A stretch of 64,000 nucleotides of DNA from NCBI RefSeq assembly GCF_900172355.1, contig NZ_FWFZ01000010.1, positions 96,187-160,186 of the forward strand. The letters run 5' to 3'. Shown in pieces: positions 28,781 to 38,321 of the stretch. A program made the translations under genes and the position numbers. The notes under the pieces are model-generated. The model was not told the origin of the DNA. It did not search any database and saw only the letters and a program-made list of their open reading frames with translations. Source of the DNA: Roseisalinus antarcticus (lineage in GTDB: Bacteria > Pseudomonadota > Alphaproteobacteria > Rhodobacterales > Rhodobacteraceae). Position 1 is the first letter of the stretch. Each line of letters starts with the position of its first letter.

Positions 28781-28852
28781 TGTCAATCATGTTCAATCAT
28801 TAATGGTCATGCTGCACTGCAGAATGATTGAATATGACAAATAATGATTGAC
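28781..28852. promoter_or_regulatory. Nested inverted repeats, probable RhaR operator
   Basis: Two perfect 10-base inverted pairs are nested here: TGTCAATCAT (28781-28790) with ATGATTGACA (28843-28852), and TTCAATCATT (28792-28801) with AATGATTGAA (28823-28832). All four arms share the core CAATCAT/ATGATTG. The site lies between rhaD and the DeoR-type rhaR and would suit binding by a tetrameric DeoR repressor controlling both directions (inference). Confidence 0.7.
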
Positions 28853-28900
28853 AGATCGCCGCGAGTCGCAGCACGTTGCAGCCATCGAGGGAGGCGTTCC

Positions 28901-29704
28901 ATGCACGAGAAAGACCGACATCGCGTCATCCTGTCCGCCGTTCAGGACCGGTCGCTGGTGACCGTGGTCGACCTCTGCGCCCTGACCGGCGCCTCCGAGG
29001 CGACCGTGCGCCGCGACATCAACACCCTCGACAAGCAAAAGCGCCTGCGCCGGGTGCGCGGCGGCGCCGAGGCCTTGGCCGCGAAGCCCTTCGTTGGCCT
29101 CGCCGGGCGGCCGTTCAGCGTCAACGAGACGCTCAACATCGCCGAGAAGCAGGCGATCGCCACCGCGGCCGTGGAGCTTTGCGAAGATGGCGAGCCGATC
29201 ATCATCAACGGCGGCACGACCACCTTCCAGATGGTCCACCCGCTCGCCTCGCGCCGGCTGCAGGTGTTCACCAACTCCTTCCCGATCGCCGAGCACCTGC
29301 TGAAGAACACCACCAACACGGTGATGCTGTCCGGCGGGATCATCTACCGCGAGCAGAACATCATCCTGTCGCCATTCGACAACGACGTGACGCGCAATTT
29401 CTACGCCCGGCGCATGTTCATGGGCGCATCGGGCATCGGCCCGCTTGGCCTGATGGAGCAGGACCCGCTGCTGATCCAGGCCGAGCAGAAGCTGATCGGC
29501 CAGGCCGAAGAGCTGATCGTGCTCGTGGACAGCAGCAAATTCGCGAACCGCTCCAGCCTGGTGTTGTGCCCGCTGGACCGGATCGACACCATCATCACCG
29601 ACGACGGCATCGACGATCGCACCGCGCGCATGCTGGAGGCGGCGGATGTCACGCTGATCGTGGTCCCGTCCGGGAGCGCGCAGAAAGAAGGGGTGGCGTC
29701 ATAG
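28901..29704 (+). CDS. rhaR: DeoR-family regulator of rhamnose use
   Basis: A 267-residue DeoR regulator: an N-terminal helix-turn-helix (residues about 5-55, with GASEATVRRDINTLDKQKRL as recognition region) and a sugar-phosphate isomerase-like sensor domain containing IINGGTTTFQM and VDSSKFANRSS. The start is set by GGGAGG before the ATG; an in-frame ATG 57 bases earlier lies inside the operator region. In Rhizobium the equivalent protein represses the rha genes. It heads the rightward rha operon. Confidence 0.88.
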   Translation: MHEKDRHRVILSAVQDRSLVTVVDLCALTGASEATVRRDINTLDKQKRLRRVRGGAEALAAKPFVGLAGRPFSVNETLNIAEKQAIATAAVELCEDGEPIIINGGTTTFQMVHPLASRRLQVFTNSFPIAEHLLKNTTNTVMLSGGIIYREQNIILSPFDNDVTRNFYARRMFMGASGIGPLGLMEQDPLLIQAEQKLIGQAEELIVLVDSSKFANRSSLVLCPLDRIDTIITDDGIDDRTARMLEAADVTLIVVPSGSAQKEGVAS

Positions 29705-29740
29705 CCCGCCCTGCCCAAACCACTCTTAAGGGAGGAAACC

Positions 29741-30736
29741 ATGAGTGTATTTGACAAACTGATCGCCTCGGCCGCGCTGGCCACCGCGATGTTCGCCGGA
29801 CCGGCGATGGCCCAGGACGACGTGCGCATCGCGCTGGTCGTCAAGGCGCTCGGCATCGGCTTTTTCGAGGCGGCCGCCGAAGGCGCCGAAGAGGCCGCCG
29901 AAGAACTCGGCAACGTCGAGATCATCTATACCGGCCCCACCGACACCACCGCCGAGGGCCAGATCGAGGTCATCAACTCGCTGATCGCGCAGAACGTGGA
30001 TGCCATCGCCGTGTCGGCCAACGACACCGATGCGCTGGTGCCGGCCCTGCAGCGCGCCATGCAGCGCGGGATCACCGTGATCAGCTGGGATTCCGGCGTC
30101 GCGCCGGAGGGCCGCGAGCTTCACCTCAACCCGTCCTCGAACTCGCTGATCGGCAACATGATCATCAAGCTGGCGGCCGACCATCTGCCCGACGGCGGCG
30201 AAGTGGCGGTTCTCTCGGCCACCACCACCTCGACCAACCAGAACATCTGGATCGAGGAGATGAACAAGGTGATGGGCAATTATCCCGGCATCGAGGTCGT
30301 GGCGACGGTCTATGGCGACGATCTGGCCGACAAGTCCTACCGCGAGGCCACCGGCCTGATGCAATCCTACCCCGACCTCGACGCGATCATCGCGCCGACC
30401 TCCGTCGGGATCGTGGCCGCGGCCCAGGCCGTGGTCGATGCCGGCAAGGTCGGCGAGGTCAACGTGACGGGCCTCGGCCTGCCCTCCGAGATGGCCGGCG
30501 CCATCGAGTCGGGCGCCTCGCAATCCTTCGCGATCTGGAACCCGATCGACCTGGGCTACTCGGCGACGATGCTGGCCTACGAGCTGAGCCAGAACGGTGT
30601 CGAAGCCGCCCCCGGCGCGGAGATCCCGATGGGCCGCATGGGCACCCTGACGCTGGATGACAACAGCGAGGGCGCCATGGCGGACCCCTTCGTCTACGAC
30701 GCCAGCAACATCGACCAGTTCAAGTCGATCTTCTGA
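29741..30736 (+). CDS. rhaS: Rhamnose ABC importer, substrate-binding protein
   Basis: A 331-residue periplasmic sugar-binding protein (type I, ribose-binding-like). A Sec signal peptide ends around GPAMAQ-DD near residue 25. The binding-protein fold is recognisable in TTAEGQIEVINSLIAQNVDA and VISWDSGVAPEG. The position after rhaR and before the ATPase gene matches the Rhizobium rhamnose operon. A strong GGGAGG ribosome site precedes the ATG. A hairpin in the gap downstream may favour this gene over the others in the operon. Confidence 0.93.
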   Translation: MSVFDKLIASAALATAMFAGPAMAQDDVRIALVVKALGIGFFEAAAEGAEEAAEELGNVEIIYTGPTDTTAEGQIEVINSLIAQNVDAIAVSANDTDALVPALQRAMQRGITVISWDSGVAPEGRELHLNPSSNSLIGNMIIKLAADHLPDGGEVAVLSATTTSTNQNIWIEEMNKVMGNYPGIEVVATVYGDDLADKSYREATGLMQSYPDLDAIIAPTSVGIVAAAQAVVDAGKVGEVNVTGLGLPSEMAGAIESGASQSFAIWNPIDLGYSATMLAYELSQNGVEAAPGAEIPMGRMGTLTLDDNSEGAMADPFVYDASNIDQFKSIF

Positions 30737-30750
30737 GGTTTCCTCCCCGA

Positions 30751-30784
30751 TTGGTCCGGCACGGGTAACCCCGTGTCGGGCCAA
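30751..30784 (+). other. Intercistronic hairpin rhaS-rhaT
   Basis: A 15-bp stem (two G-U pairs) with a 4-base loop fills most of the 83-base gap after rhaS. No T-run follows. Hairpins at this position after binding-protein genes commonly stabilise the upstream message and reduce read-through; that role is inferred. Confidence 0.65.
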
Positions 30785-30819
30785 ACGCCCCTGCCCCCAT
30801 CTTTCGAAAGAATGCCGTC

Positions 30820-32355
30820 ATGACAGAGCGTGCCGCGTCTGCCACTGCGCCCGTCGTCTCGATGGATGCGATCACTAAGACCTTTCCCGGGGTCAAGGCG
30901 CTCGACCGGGTCCGGCTCGACCTCTACCCCGGCCAGGTCACGGCGCTGGTGGGTGAGAACGGCGCGGGCAAATCCACCACGGTGAAGATCCTGACCGGCA
31001 TCTACCGGCCCGACGGCGGCACGATCCGGATCAACGGCGACCCGATCGTGCTGAACACCCCCAACGACGCCTCCGAGGCCGGGATCACCGCGATCCACCA
31101 GGAGACGGTGCTGTTCGACGAGCTTTCGGTGGCCGAGAACATCTTCATCGGCCATGCCCCCCGCACCCGCTGGGGCCTGATCGACACCGCCGCCATGCAC
31201 CGCGCCGCCCGCAAGCTGCTGGACGAGATCGGCGCCCCCTTCGGCACCCACACCCAGCTGCGCGAGCTTGGCATCGCCAGCAAGCACCTGGTCGCCATCG
31301 CCCGCGCCCTGTCGGTGGACGCCCGCGTGGTCATCATGGACGAACCGACCGCCGCCCTCTCTCACAAGGAGATCGAGGAGCTCTACGAGCTGGTCGAGAC
31401 GCTCAAGTCCCAGGGCAAGGCGATCCTGTTCATCAGCCACAAGTTCGACGAGATCTTTCGCATCGCGGATCGTTATACCGTGTTCCGCGACGGTGCCTTC
31501 GTCGGCGACGGGCTGATCGCCGATATCGACGAGGACGCGCTGGTCAGGATGATGGTCGGCCGCGCCGTCGACCACATCTTTCCCCAGCGCGACCCGGTGG
31601 TGGGCGAGGACGTGTTGCAGGTCGTGGGCTACGATCACCCGACAGAGTTCGCCGACATCGGCTTTACCCTCAAGCGCGGCGAGATCCTGGGGTTCTACGG
31701 GCTGGTGGGGGCAGGCCGGTCGGAGCTCATGCAGGCGCTTTTCGGCATCACCCGGCCCAGCAAGGGCGTGACCAAGGTCAACGGCCAGATACGGGTCATC
31801 CGCTCGCCGGCCGCGGCGGTTGCCAGCGGCATCGTCTATGTCCCCGAGGATCGCGGCAAGCAGGGCGCGATCATCGGCCTGCCGATCTTTCAGAACATCA
31901 CCTTGCCGTCGCTCCGGCGGACCTCGCGGTCCGGCTTCCTGCAGCTTGCCGAAGAGCTGCGCCTTGCCCGCGAATATTCCGAACGGCTGGACCTGCGTGC
32001 GGCCTCGCTGGACCAGGACGTGGGCAATCTGTCGGGCGGCAACCAGCAGAAGGTGGTCATCGCCAAGTGGCTGGCCACGCAGCCGCAGGTCATCATCCTC
32101 GACGAGCCCACGAAGGGCATCGACATCGGCTCCAAGGCGGCCGTCCATGAATTCATGGCCGAGCTGGCCAGCCAGGGCCTGTCGGTCATCATGGTCAGCT
32201 CCGAGATCCCCGAGGTGATCGGCATGTCCGACCGGGTGATCGTCATGCGCGACGGGCGCATCGTGGCCGAGGTGACCGGAGACGAGATGCGGCCCGAAAC
32301 CCTTGTGCGCCACGCCGCCGGTATTGCCGCCACCCCCCAGAAGGAAGAGGCCTGA
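30820..32355 (+). CDS. rhaT: Rhamnose ABC importer, ATP-binding protein
   Basis: A 511-residue double-ATPase of the sugar CUT2 (RbsA-like) type. The first cassette has Walker A GENGAGKST and Walker B VVIMDEPTAALS; the second has the degenerate loop GLVGAGRSELMQA, the signature LSGGNQQKV and Walker B VIILDEPTKGIDIG. The asymmetry is usual for this family. It energises the RhaP/RhaQ permease. The name follows the Rhizobium rha nomenclature and is not the E. coli RhaT symporter. Confidence 0.92.
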   Translation: MTERAASATAPVVSMDAITKTFPGVKALDRVRLDLYPGQVTALVGENGAGKSTTVKILTGIYRPDGGTIRINGDPIVLNTPNDASEAGITAIHQETVLFDELSVAENIFIGHAPRTRWGLIDTAAMHRAARKLLDEIGAPFGTHTQLRELGIASKHLVAIARALSVDARVVIMDEPTAALSHKEIEELYELVETLKSQGKAILFISHKFDEIFRIADRYTVFRDGAFVGDGLIADIDEDALVRMMVGRAVDHIFPQRDPVVGEDVLQVVGYDHPTEFADIGFTLKRGEILGFYGLVGAGRSELMQALFGITRPSKGVTKVNGQIRVIRSPAAAVASGIVYVPEDRGKQGAIIGLPIFQNITLPSLRRTSRSGFLQLAEELRLAREYSERLDLRAASLDQDVGNLSGGNQQKVVIAKWLATQPQVIILDEPTKGIDIGSKAAVHEFMAELASQGLSVIMVSSEIPEVIGMSDRVIVMRDGRIVAEVTGDEMRPETLVRHAAGIAATPQKEEA

Positions 32356-32358
32356 CCC

Positions 32359-33342
32359 ATGCTGCCCCGGATCATCCCCGTGCGCGAAACGATCCTGGCC
32401 GGTGCGATCCTGGCCCTGCTGGCCCTTATCGCCTCGCGGTTCGCAGGCTTCGTCGCGCCGTCGAACCTTGCCAATGTCTTCAACGACACCTCTCCACTGA
32501 TCATTCTCGCGCTCGGCCAGATGGTGGTCATCCTGACACGCTGCATCGACCTGTCGGTCGCCGCCAACCTGGCCCTGACGGGAATGGCCGTCGCCATGAT
32601 CAACGTTGCCATGCCGGGCCTGCCGATCCCGGTCATCATCGTCATCGCCCTGTTGCTGGGGGCTGCAATGGGGGCGGTCAACGGCCTTCTGGTGTGGAAG
32701 CTGTCGATCCCGCCGATCGTGGTCACCCTGGGCACCATGACGATCTTCCGCGGCATCATCTTCCTGATTTCAGGCGGAAAATGGGTCAATTCGCACGAGA
32801 TGAGCGAGAGCTTCACCGGCTTTCCCCGGGCCGAGGTCCTGGGCCTGCCGCTGTTGTCCTGGGCGGCCATCGTCACGGTGCTGCTCTTTGCCATCATGAT
32901 GGCGCGCACGCCGCTGGGCCGGTCGATCTTCGCCGTCGGCGGCAACCCTCACGCGGCGGTCTACACCGGCATCAACGTGGGCCGGACACAGTTCCTGGCC
33001 TTCGTCATCTCCGGCGCCCTGGCCGGCCTCACCGGCTATCTCTGGGTGGCGCGCTACGCGGTCGCCTATGTCGACATCGCCGGCGGGTTCGAGCTCGAGG
33101 TCGTGGCCGCCTGTGTCATCGGCGGCATCTCGATCGCGGGCGGGGTCGGATCGGTCGGCGGCGCGGTCCTTGGCGCGCTGTTTCTGGGCGTGGTCAAGAA
33201 CGCGCTGCCGGTCGTCAACATCTCGCCCTTCTGGCAGCTGGCGATCTCGGGCAGCGCGATCCTGATCGCCGTGGCCTTCAACGCCCGGGCCGGGCGCAAG
33301 AAAGGCCGGATCATCCTCAAGTCAGCCGAGGCGAAATCATGA
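32359..33342 (+). CDS. rhaP: Rhamnose ABC importer, permease 1
   Basis: A 327-residue inner-membrane permease of the CUT2 type with about 8-10 hydrophobic segments and the family pattern ITRCIDLSVAA-like (here VILTRCIDLSVAANLALTG) and AVYTGINVGR near the cytoplasmic loop. It begins 3 bases after rhaT and its stop overlaps the rhaQ start (ATGA). Confidence 0.92.
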   Translation: MLPRIIPVRETILAGAILALLALIASRFAGFVAPSNLANVFNDTSPLIILALGQMVVILTRCIDLSVAANLALTGMAVAMINVAMPGLPIPVIIVIALLLGAAMGAVNGLLVWKLSIPPIVVTLGTMTIFRGIIFLISGGKWVNSHEMSESFTGFPRAEVLGLPLLSWAAIVTVLLFAIMMARTPLGRSIFAVGGNPHAAVYTGINVGRTQFLAFVISGALAGLTGYLWVARYAVAYVDIAGGFELEVVAACVIGGISIAGGVGSVGGAVLGALFLGVVKNALPVVNISPFWQLAISGSAILIAVAFNARAGRKKGRIILKSAEAKS

Positions 33343-34340
33343 GCGACACCCTCCCCGAGCGCCGCATCCCCGACCGGCTGAACAGCCGCGCCTACCGGCT
33401 GTTCCGCAGCTGGGAGGCGCTTCTGCTCGCCGTGGCGATCGCGATCTTCGTCGTGAACAGCTTTGCCTCGCCCTATTTCCTCAGCGCCTGGAACCTCAGC
33501 GACGCGACCTTCAACTTCACCGAGAAGGCGATGATCGCCTTCGCCATGGCCCTGCTGATCATCTCGGGCGAGATCGACCTGTCGGTCGCCTCGATCATCG
33601 CGCTGGCCAGCACCGCGATGGGGCTCGCCCTGCAATACGGCGCGGGCACGCCAGAGCTGGTGGTCGTCGGCCTTGTCGTGGGCCTGCTCTGCGGCGCGTT
33701 CAACGCGGTCTTCGTGACCATCCTCGGGCTGCCGTCCATCGTCGTCACCATCGGCACCATGAGCCTGTTCCGGGGCATCAGCTACATCATCCTGGGCGAT
33801 GACGCCTTCCGCGGCTATCCCTCCAGCTTCGCCTGGTTCGGACAGGGCTACATCTACTGGGTGTTCACGGTCGAGATGCTGTTCTTCGTCGTCATCGCCG
33901 TGATCTACGGGGTCGTGCTGCACAAGACCAACTTCGGCCGCGCCGTCTATGCCATCGGCAACAACCCGACCGGCGCGCTGTTCAGCGGGATCCGCGTGCA
34001 GCGGGTGAAGTTCATCCTGTTCCTGCTGACCGGGCTGATGTCCGGGGTCGCTGCGGTCTGTCTGACCTCGCGCCTGGGCTCGACCCGGCCCAGCATCGCC
34101 CAGGGGATGGAGCTTGAGGTCGTCACGATGGTCGTGCTCGGCGGGGTCAACATCCTCGGCGGGTCGGGGTCGATCCCCGGTGTCGTGATCGCGGCCTTCG
34201 TCATGGGGCTGGTGACCTTCGGCCTCGGCCTGCTGAACGTGCCGGGGATCGTCATGTCGATCTTCATCGGCCTGCTGCTGATCGGGGTGATCGCCCTGCC
34301 CCGGCTCTGGACGATGCTCGCGCGGAGGGCCCGGTCATGA
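33339..34340 (+). CDS. rhaQ: Rhamnose ABC importer, permease 2
   Basis: A 333-residue CUT2 permease, paralogous to RhaP, with [20 protein letters not shown] and the loop [17 protein letters not shown]. The two permeases form a heterodimer with the RhaT ATPase. The start is set by the ATGA overlap with rhaP; the longer upstream frame only shadows rhaP. Its own stop overlaps the rhaM start. Confidence 0.92.
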   Translation: MSDTLPERRIPDRLNSRAYRLFRSWEALLLAVAIAIFVVNSFASPYFLSAWNLSDATFNFTEKAMIAFAMALLIISGEIDLSVASIIALASTAMGLALQYGAGTPELVVVGLVVGLLCGAFNAVFVTILGLPSIVVTIGTMSLFRGISYIILGDDAFRGYPSSFAWFGQGYIYWVFTVEMLFFVVIAVIYGVVLHKTNFGRAVYAIGNNPTGALFSGIRVQRVKFILFLLTGLMSGVAAVCLTSRLGSTRPSIAQGMELEVVTMVVLGGVNILGGSGSIPGVVIAAFVMGLVTFGLGLLNVPGIVMSIFIGLLLIGVIALPRLWTMLARRARS

Positions 34341-34654
34341 GCGAACGCCACGTGTTCCGGATGCGCCTTCTGCCAGGGATGGAGGCCGAATACGAGCGTC
34401 GCCACGACGCGATCTGGCCTGAACTGACGGCCCTGCTGCGCGACGCGGGGGTGAGCGACTACAGCATCCACTTCGACACAGAGACAAACCTGCTGATCGG
34501 CGTCCTGACCCGCCGCGACGATCACCGCATGGACAGCCTGCCCGACCACCCGGTGATGCAGAAATGGTGGGCCCATATGGCCGACATCATGGAGACCGGG
34601 CCCGACAACGCGCCCGTCGCCATTCCGCTGCGCCGGCTCTTTCACATGCCATGA
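34337..34654 (+). CDS. rhaM: L-rhamnose mutarotase
   Basis: A 105-residue protein of the rhamnose mutarotase family (called RhaU in rhizobia). [20 protein letters not shown] contains the characteristic active-site His, and [15 protein letters not shown] matches the C-terminal half. It interconverts alpha and beta L-rhamnose so that the isomerase or kinase receives the right anomer. It overlaps rhaQ and rhaK by four bases on each side. Confidence 0.95.
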   Translation: MSERHVFRMRLLPGMEAEYERRHDAIWPELTALLRDAGVSDYSIHFDTETNLLIGVLTRRDDHRMDSLPDHPVMQKWWAHMADIMETGPDNAPVAIPLRRLFHMP

Positions 34655-36030
34655 CAGCCCCGCGCCACATCGCCGTCATCGACATCGGCAAGACCAACGC
34701 CAAGCTTGCGCTGGTCGACCTGGATGCACTCGAGGAGATCGCGGTCGTCACCCGACCCAACACCGTCGTGCCGGGGCCGCCTTGGCCCCATTTCGACGTG
34801 GCGGGCCACCGCGCCTTCCTGCTGGAGGCACTCGCGGCCTTTCACCGTGCACACCGCATCGACGCGATCTCCGTCACCACCCATGGCGCGAGCGTGGTGC
34901 TGCTGGACGATCGCTTCGGGCTCGCCGCGCCGATCCTGGATTACGAACACGACGGGCCCGAGGCGCTGACCGAGGCTTATGACAGGATCAGGCCCCCTTT
35001 CGCCGTGACCGGATCGCCGAGGCTCGCCGCGGGGCTCAACGTCGGGGCGCAGCTCCATTGGCAATTCCATGAGGACCCGGCCCTGCGCGACCGGACCGCC
35101 CATGTGCTGACCTATCCGCAATACTGGGGCCATTGGCTGACCGGCGAGATCGCCTGCGACGTGACCTCCATAGGCTGCCACACGGATCTCTGGCAGCCCT
35201 CGGCGGGCACGGTCTCGGACCTTGCCGAGGCGCTCGGCCTCGCGGGCAAGATGGCCCCGGTGCGCAGGTCGACCGACATCCTCGGCACGATCCTGCCGGG
35301 CATCGCCGACGCGACCGGATTGCCGCGCAACACGCCGGTTGCCGTCGGGATCCACGATTCCAACGCGTCGCTCTACCCGCATATCCTGGCGCAGGCGGCG
35401 CCCTTCTCGGTCGTGTCGACCGGCACTTGGGTCATCACCATGGCCGTCGGCGGCACCAGGGCGGCGCTCGACCCGGACCGGGATACGCTGGTGAACGTGA
35501 ATGCCCTGGGCGATCCCGTGCCCTCGGCCCGCTTCATGGGCGGGCGGGAATACGAGATCGTGCAGGCCGGCGGCACCGCCGAACCGACCGGGCCGGACAT
35601 CGCGCAGGTGCTGGCCTCGTCGCTCATGGTCCTGCCGGCGGTGGAGCCGCGCACCGGTCCGTTCAGGGGGTGCCCCATGCGCTGGACCGGCCCGGAGCCC
35701 GCCGTGGGCAGCGGCCAACGGGCGGCGGCGCTGTCGTTCTACCTCGCGCTGATGACCAACACCTGCCTTCGGCTGACCGGCGCGGAAGGCCCGACCATCG
35801 TCGAGGGGCCATTTGCCCGCAACGGGCTCTTCACCGGCATGCTTGGCGCGGCGACCGGTCGGCCGGTGCTGCAAAGCGGCACCGCGACCGGCACCAGCAT
35901 CGGCGCGGCCCTGCTTTTTGCCGACCGATCCGCGCCCCCGCCCCGGATGGCCGAGGCGGCGACCGCCCCTCCGCCGGGCTGGGGCGACTACGCCGAGGCC
36001 TGGCGTCGGTGCACGGAAAGCCGGCCCTGA
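34651..36030 (+). CDS. rhaK: FGGY-family rhamnulokinase
   Basis: A 459-residue sugar kinase with the phosphate-1 motif [14 protein letters not shown] at the N-terminus and the adenosine-region glycines in [16 protein letters not shown] near the end. It phosphorylates L-rhamnulose, and in Rhizobium RhaK is also needed for transport. The start is fixed by ATGA coupling to rhaM. It closes the rightward rha operon. It belongs to the Rhizobium-like RhaK branch of FGGY kinases rather than the E. coli RhaB branch (judged from context). Confidence 0.92.
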   Translation: MTAPRHIAVIDIGKTNAKLALVDLDALEEIAVVTRPNTVVPGPPWPHFDVAGHRAFLLEALAAFHRAHRIDAISVTTHGASVVLLDDRFGLAAPILDYEHDGPEALTEAYDRIRPPFAVTGSPRLAAGLNVGAQLHWQFHEDPALRDRTAHVLTYPQYWGHWLTGEIACDVTSIGCHTDLWQPSAGTVSDLAEALGLAGKMAPVRRSTDILGTILPGIADATGLPRNTPVAVGIHDSNASLYPHILAQAAPFSVVSTGTWVITMAVGGTRAALDPDRDTLVNVNALGDPVPSARFMGGREYEIVQAGGTAEPTGPDIAQVLASSLMVLPAVEPRTGPFRGCPMRWTGPEPAVGSGQRAAALSFYLALMTNTCLRLTGAEGPTIVEGPFARNGLFTGMLGAATGRPVLQSGTATGTSIGAALLFADRSAPPPRMAEAATAPPPGWGDYAEAWRRCTESRP

Positions 36031-36121
36031 CGGCCGCACCGGGGCGTGGCGTTCGAGCGGACATAAACACTCTGTCAATCTATGGCGGTCACATTGGCGT
36101 CCAACGTTCTCAAACCGGAAC

Positions 36122-38185
36122 ATGCAGTCAATGATCGGACCCCCCCTGTCGAAGCTGCGCTCTTATTGGGTGCGCTATGCGCTGGCGTTCGCCTTGCTGA
36201 TATCGATGATCGCGGGGGCGCAATTCGTCAGCTGGCAGAGGCTGGAGTCCAGCGCCCGGGACGCCCGCATCATACGGATGAGCGACAGCCAGAAAATGCT
36301 CAGCCAGCGCTTGGCCTTCATGTCCCACAGACTGCATGTCGCCGGCGACGTCGAGGTGCACGGCCGGACCATCCTGACCGACCTGGAACAGTTCTTTTCC
36401 TCCCACAAGGCGCTGGTCGACATCGCCGAAGAGGTGCCGACTGCGGATGCCATCTATGCAACCGGGGAGGAGGCGGGGCTTGACGCGCGGGTCCGGCAGT
36501 TCGTGGCCGACATCCGCCTGATCCTGACTCTCGATCCGGCAGATCCGCGTTTCGACGTGGTCCTCCAGCGGATCGAGGAGGAGGCAAGCGGCCCGTTGCT
36601 GGCCGATCTCGAGGCGGCCCTCACCGCCTTTTCCGAGAACGCCCAGAAACGCTATGACCGGCTGCAGATCCTGCTGCGGGTCTTCTTCAGCCTGACGGTG
36701 GCGCTGCTGATCGCCGAGGCGACCCTGGTGTTCTGGCCGACCCACAGGAACATGAACAGGGCGCTGCGGATTGCCGAGGAACGGTCGAGGCGCCTGGAAG
36801 AGCGCAATACCCAGTTGGTGCAGCTGTCCGAGCGGCTGGAACATTCCGCCCTGCACGACCAGCTCACGGGGCTGGCGAACCGCAAGAAGCTCTACCGCAA
36901 TCTCGAACAGCGGCTGGAGGATCGCCGCTCCGCCGGCGACTGCCAATGCGTGATGCACCTGGACCTCGACCGCTTCAAGGAGATCAACGATACCCTCGGC
37001 CATGCTGTTGGTGACATCGTGCTGAAGCGCGTGGCCGCCGCGATGCGCAGCCTGGTCCGGGCAGAGGACCTCGTGGCAAGGATCGGCGGGGACGAGTTCG
37101 TGATCGTCGCGGGCTTCACGGGCGCCAACCCGTCCGAACAGGCTGACCGGATCGCGACCAGCGTGATCCGGTGCATCCGGGCGCCGATGGTGATCGAAGG
37201 GCACAATTGCATTGTGGGCGCCAGCGTGGGCTACACGTTTTCCATGTCGGACCAGGACACGCCCGAGCGGCTGATCGCGAACGCCGACATCGCGCTTTAC
37301 GAGGCAAAGCGGGCCGGCAAGGGGATCGCGGTCAAGTTCGACCCCTCGATGCGCCAGGGGATCGAGCGCCGGCACGAGCTGATGCAGGATCTGGAACGCG
37401 CGATCGGGCAGGATGAATTCGTGCCCTATTTCCAGCCGGCCATCTGCCTCAAGTCCGGAAGCGTGGTCGGGTTCGAAGCGCTGACCCGCTGGGAACACCC
37501 CGAGCGCGGAACGCTGCACCCATCGGAATTCGTCCACCTCGCCGAAGAGGCGGGCCTTCTGCGCCAGATCGAGACCCGCACGATGATCCTGAGTCTTGAC
37601 GCCCTGACCGCGCTGCGGTGCGAGGGCTGGCACATTCCGTCCCTGGCCCTGAACACCTCCACCGACTCGCTGACCTCGCCCGACTACACCGCCGAGCTGG
37701 AGGAAGCGCTGGCAGAGCGCGGCCTGGCCCACGTGGACATCACCATCGAGGTCGTCGAGCGGACGTTGATCAACGCCCGCGACAGCCCGGCGCTCAAGAC
37801 CCTGCGAACCCTGTCGGAGCGGGGCTGCGCCGTCGAGCTCGACGATTTCGGCACGGGCTATGCGTCGCTGTCGATGCTCGCGACGCTCGATCTGTCGGGG
37901 CTCAAGATCGACCGGTCGCTGATTGCCGACCTGCGGTCCACCCGCACCTGTCAGATCGTCGAGGCGGTCACCGGCCTCGGCAAGAGCATGGGGCTGAGGA
38001 TCGTGGCGGAGGGGGTGGAGCATCCCTACCAGTTCGCCACCCTGCGCAAACTGGGCTGCGACGTGGTTCAGGGCTTCGGCATCGCCAAGCCCCTGTCCCT
38101 AAGCGAGGCCCGGGTGTGGCTGCACGATTACGGGTCACACCCGGGGGTCGCCGACAACCTCGCCGCGCCCCCGCGCGGCGCCTGA
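36122..38185 (+). CDS. Membrane GGDEF-EAL protein (cyclic-di-GMP turnover)
   Basis: A 687-residue protein: transmembrane segment near residues 18-38, a periplasmic helical domain with SDSQKMLSQRLAFMSHRL (resembling type IV pili PilJ-type sensor domains), a second membrane segment near 185-205, a coiled-coil linker, a GGDEF domain with intact GGDEF at 322-326, and an EAL domain with EAL at 452-454 plus DDFGTGYASL. Both motifs are intact, so either synthesis or breakdown of c-di-GMP is possible. The start is uncertain; ATGs at 36122 and 36131 are both usable. It begins 91 bases after rhaK and is probably a separate unit. Confidence 0.9.
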   Translation: MQSMIGPPLSKLRSYWVRYALAFALLISMIAGAQFVSWQRLESSARDARIIRMSDSQKMLSQRLAFMSHRLHVAGDVEVHGRTILTDLEQFFSSHKALVDIAEEVPTADAIYATGEEAGLDARVRQFVADIRLILTLDPADPRFDVVLQRIEEEASGPLLADLEAALTAFSENAQKRYDRLQILLRVFFSLTVALLIAEATLVFWPTHRNMNRALRIAEERSRRLEERNTQLVQLSERLEHSALHDQLTGLANRKKLYRNLEQRLEDRRSAGDCQCVMHLDLDRFKEINDTLGHAVGDIVLKRVAAAMRSLVRAEDLVARIGGDEFVIVAGFTGANPSEQADRIATSVIRCIRAPMVIEGHNCIVGASVGYTFSMSDQDTPERLIANADIALYEAKRAGKGIAVKFDPSMRQGIERRHELMQDLERAIGQDEFVPYFQPAICLKSGSVVGFEALTRWEHPERGTLHPSEFVHLAEEAGLLRQIETRTMILSLDALTALRCEGWHIPSLALNTSTDSLTSPDYTAELEEALAERGLAHVDITIEVVERTLINARDSPALKTLRTLSERGCAVELDDFGTGYASLSMLATLDLSGLKIDRSLIADLRSTRTCQIVEAVTGLGKSMGLRIVAEGVEHPYQFATLRKLGCDVVQGFGIAKPLSLSEARVWLHDYGSHPGVADNLAAPPRGA

Positions 38186-38321
38186 TCCGCCGGATCAGGC
38201 GGCGGGGCGGTCCCCGCCCGGCCCGGCAGGGCACACCGACCCATGGCGGCAGCACCGCCCGGCAATGGCATCTGGGCCGTTGGGTGCGTTCACCCCCGGG
38301 CCGGGGATCAGCCGGCGCGGG

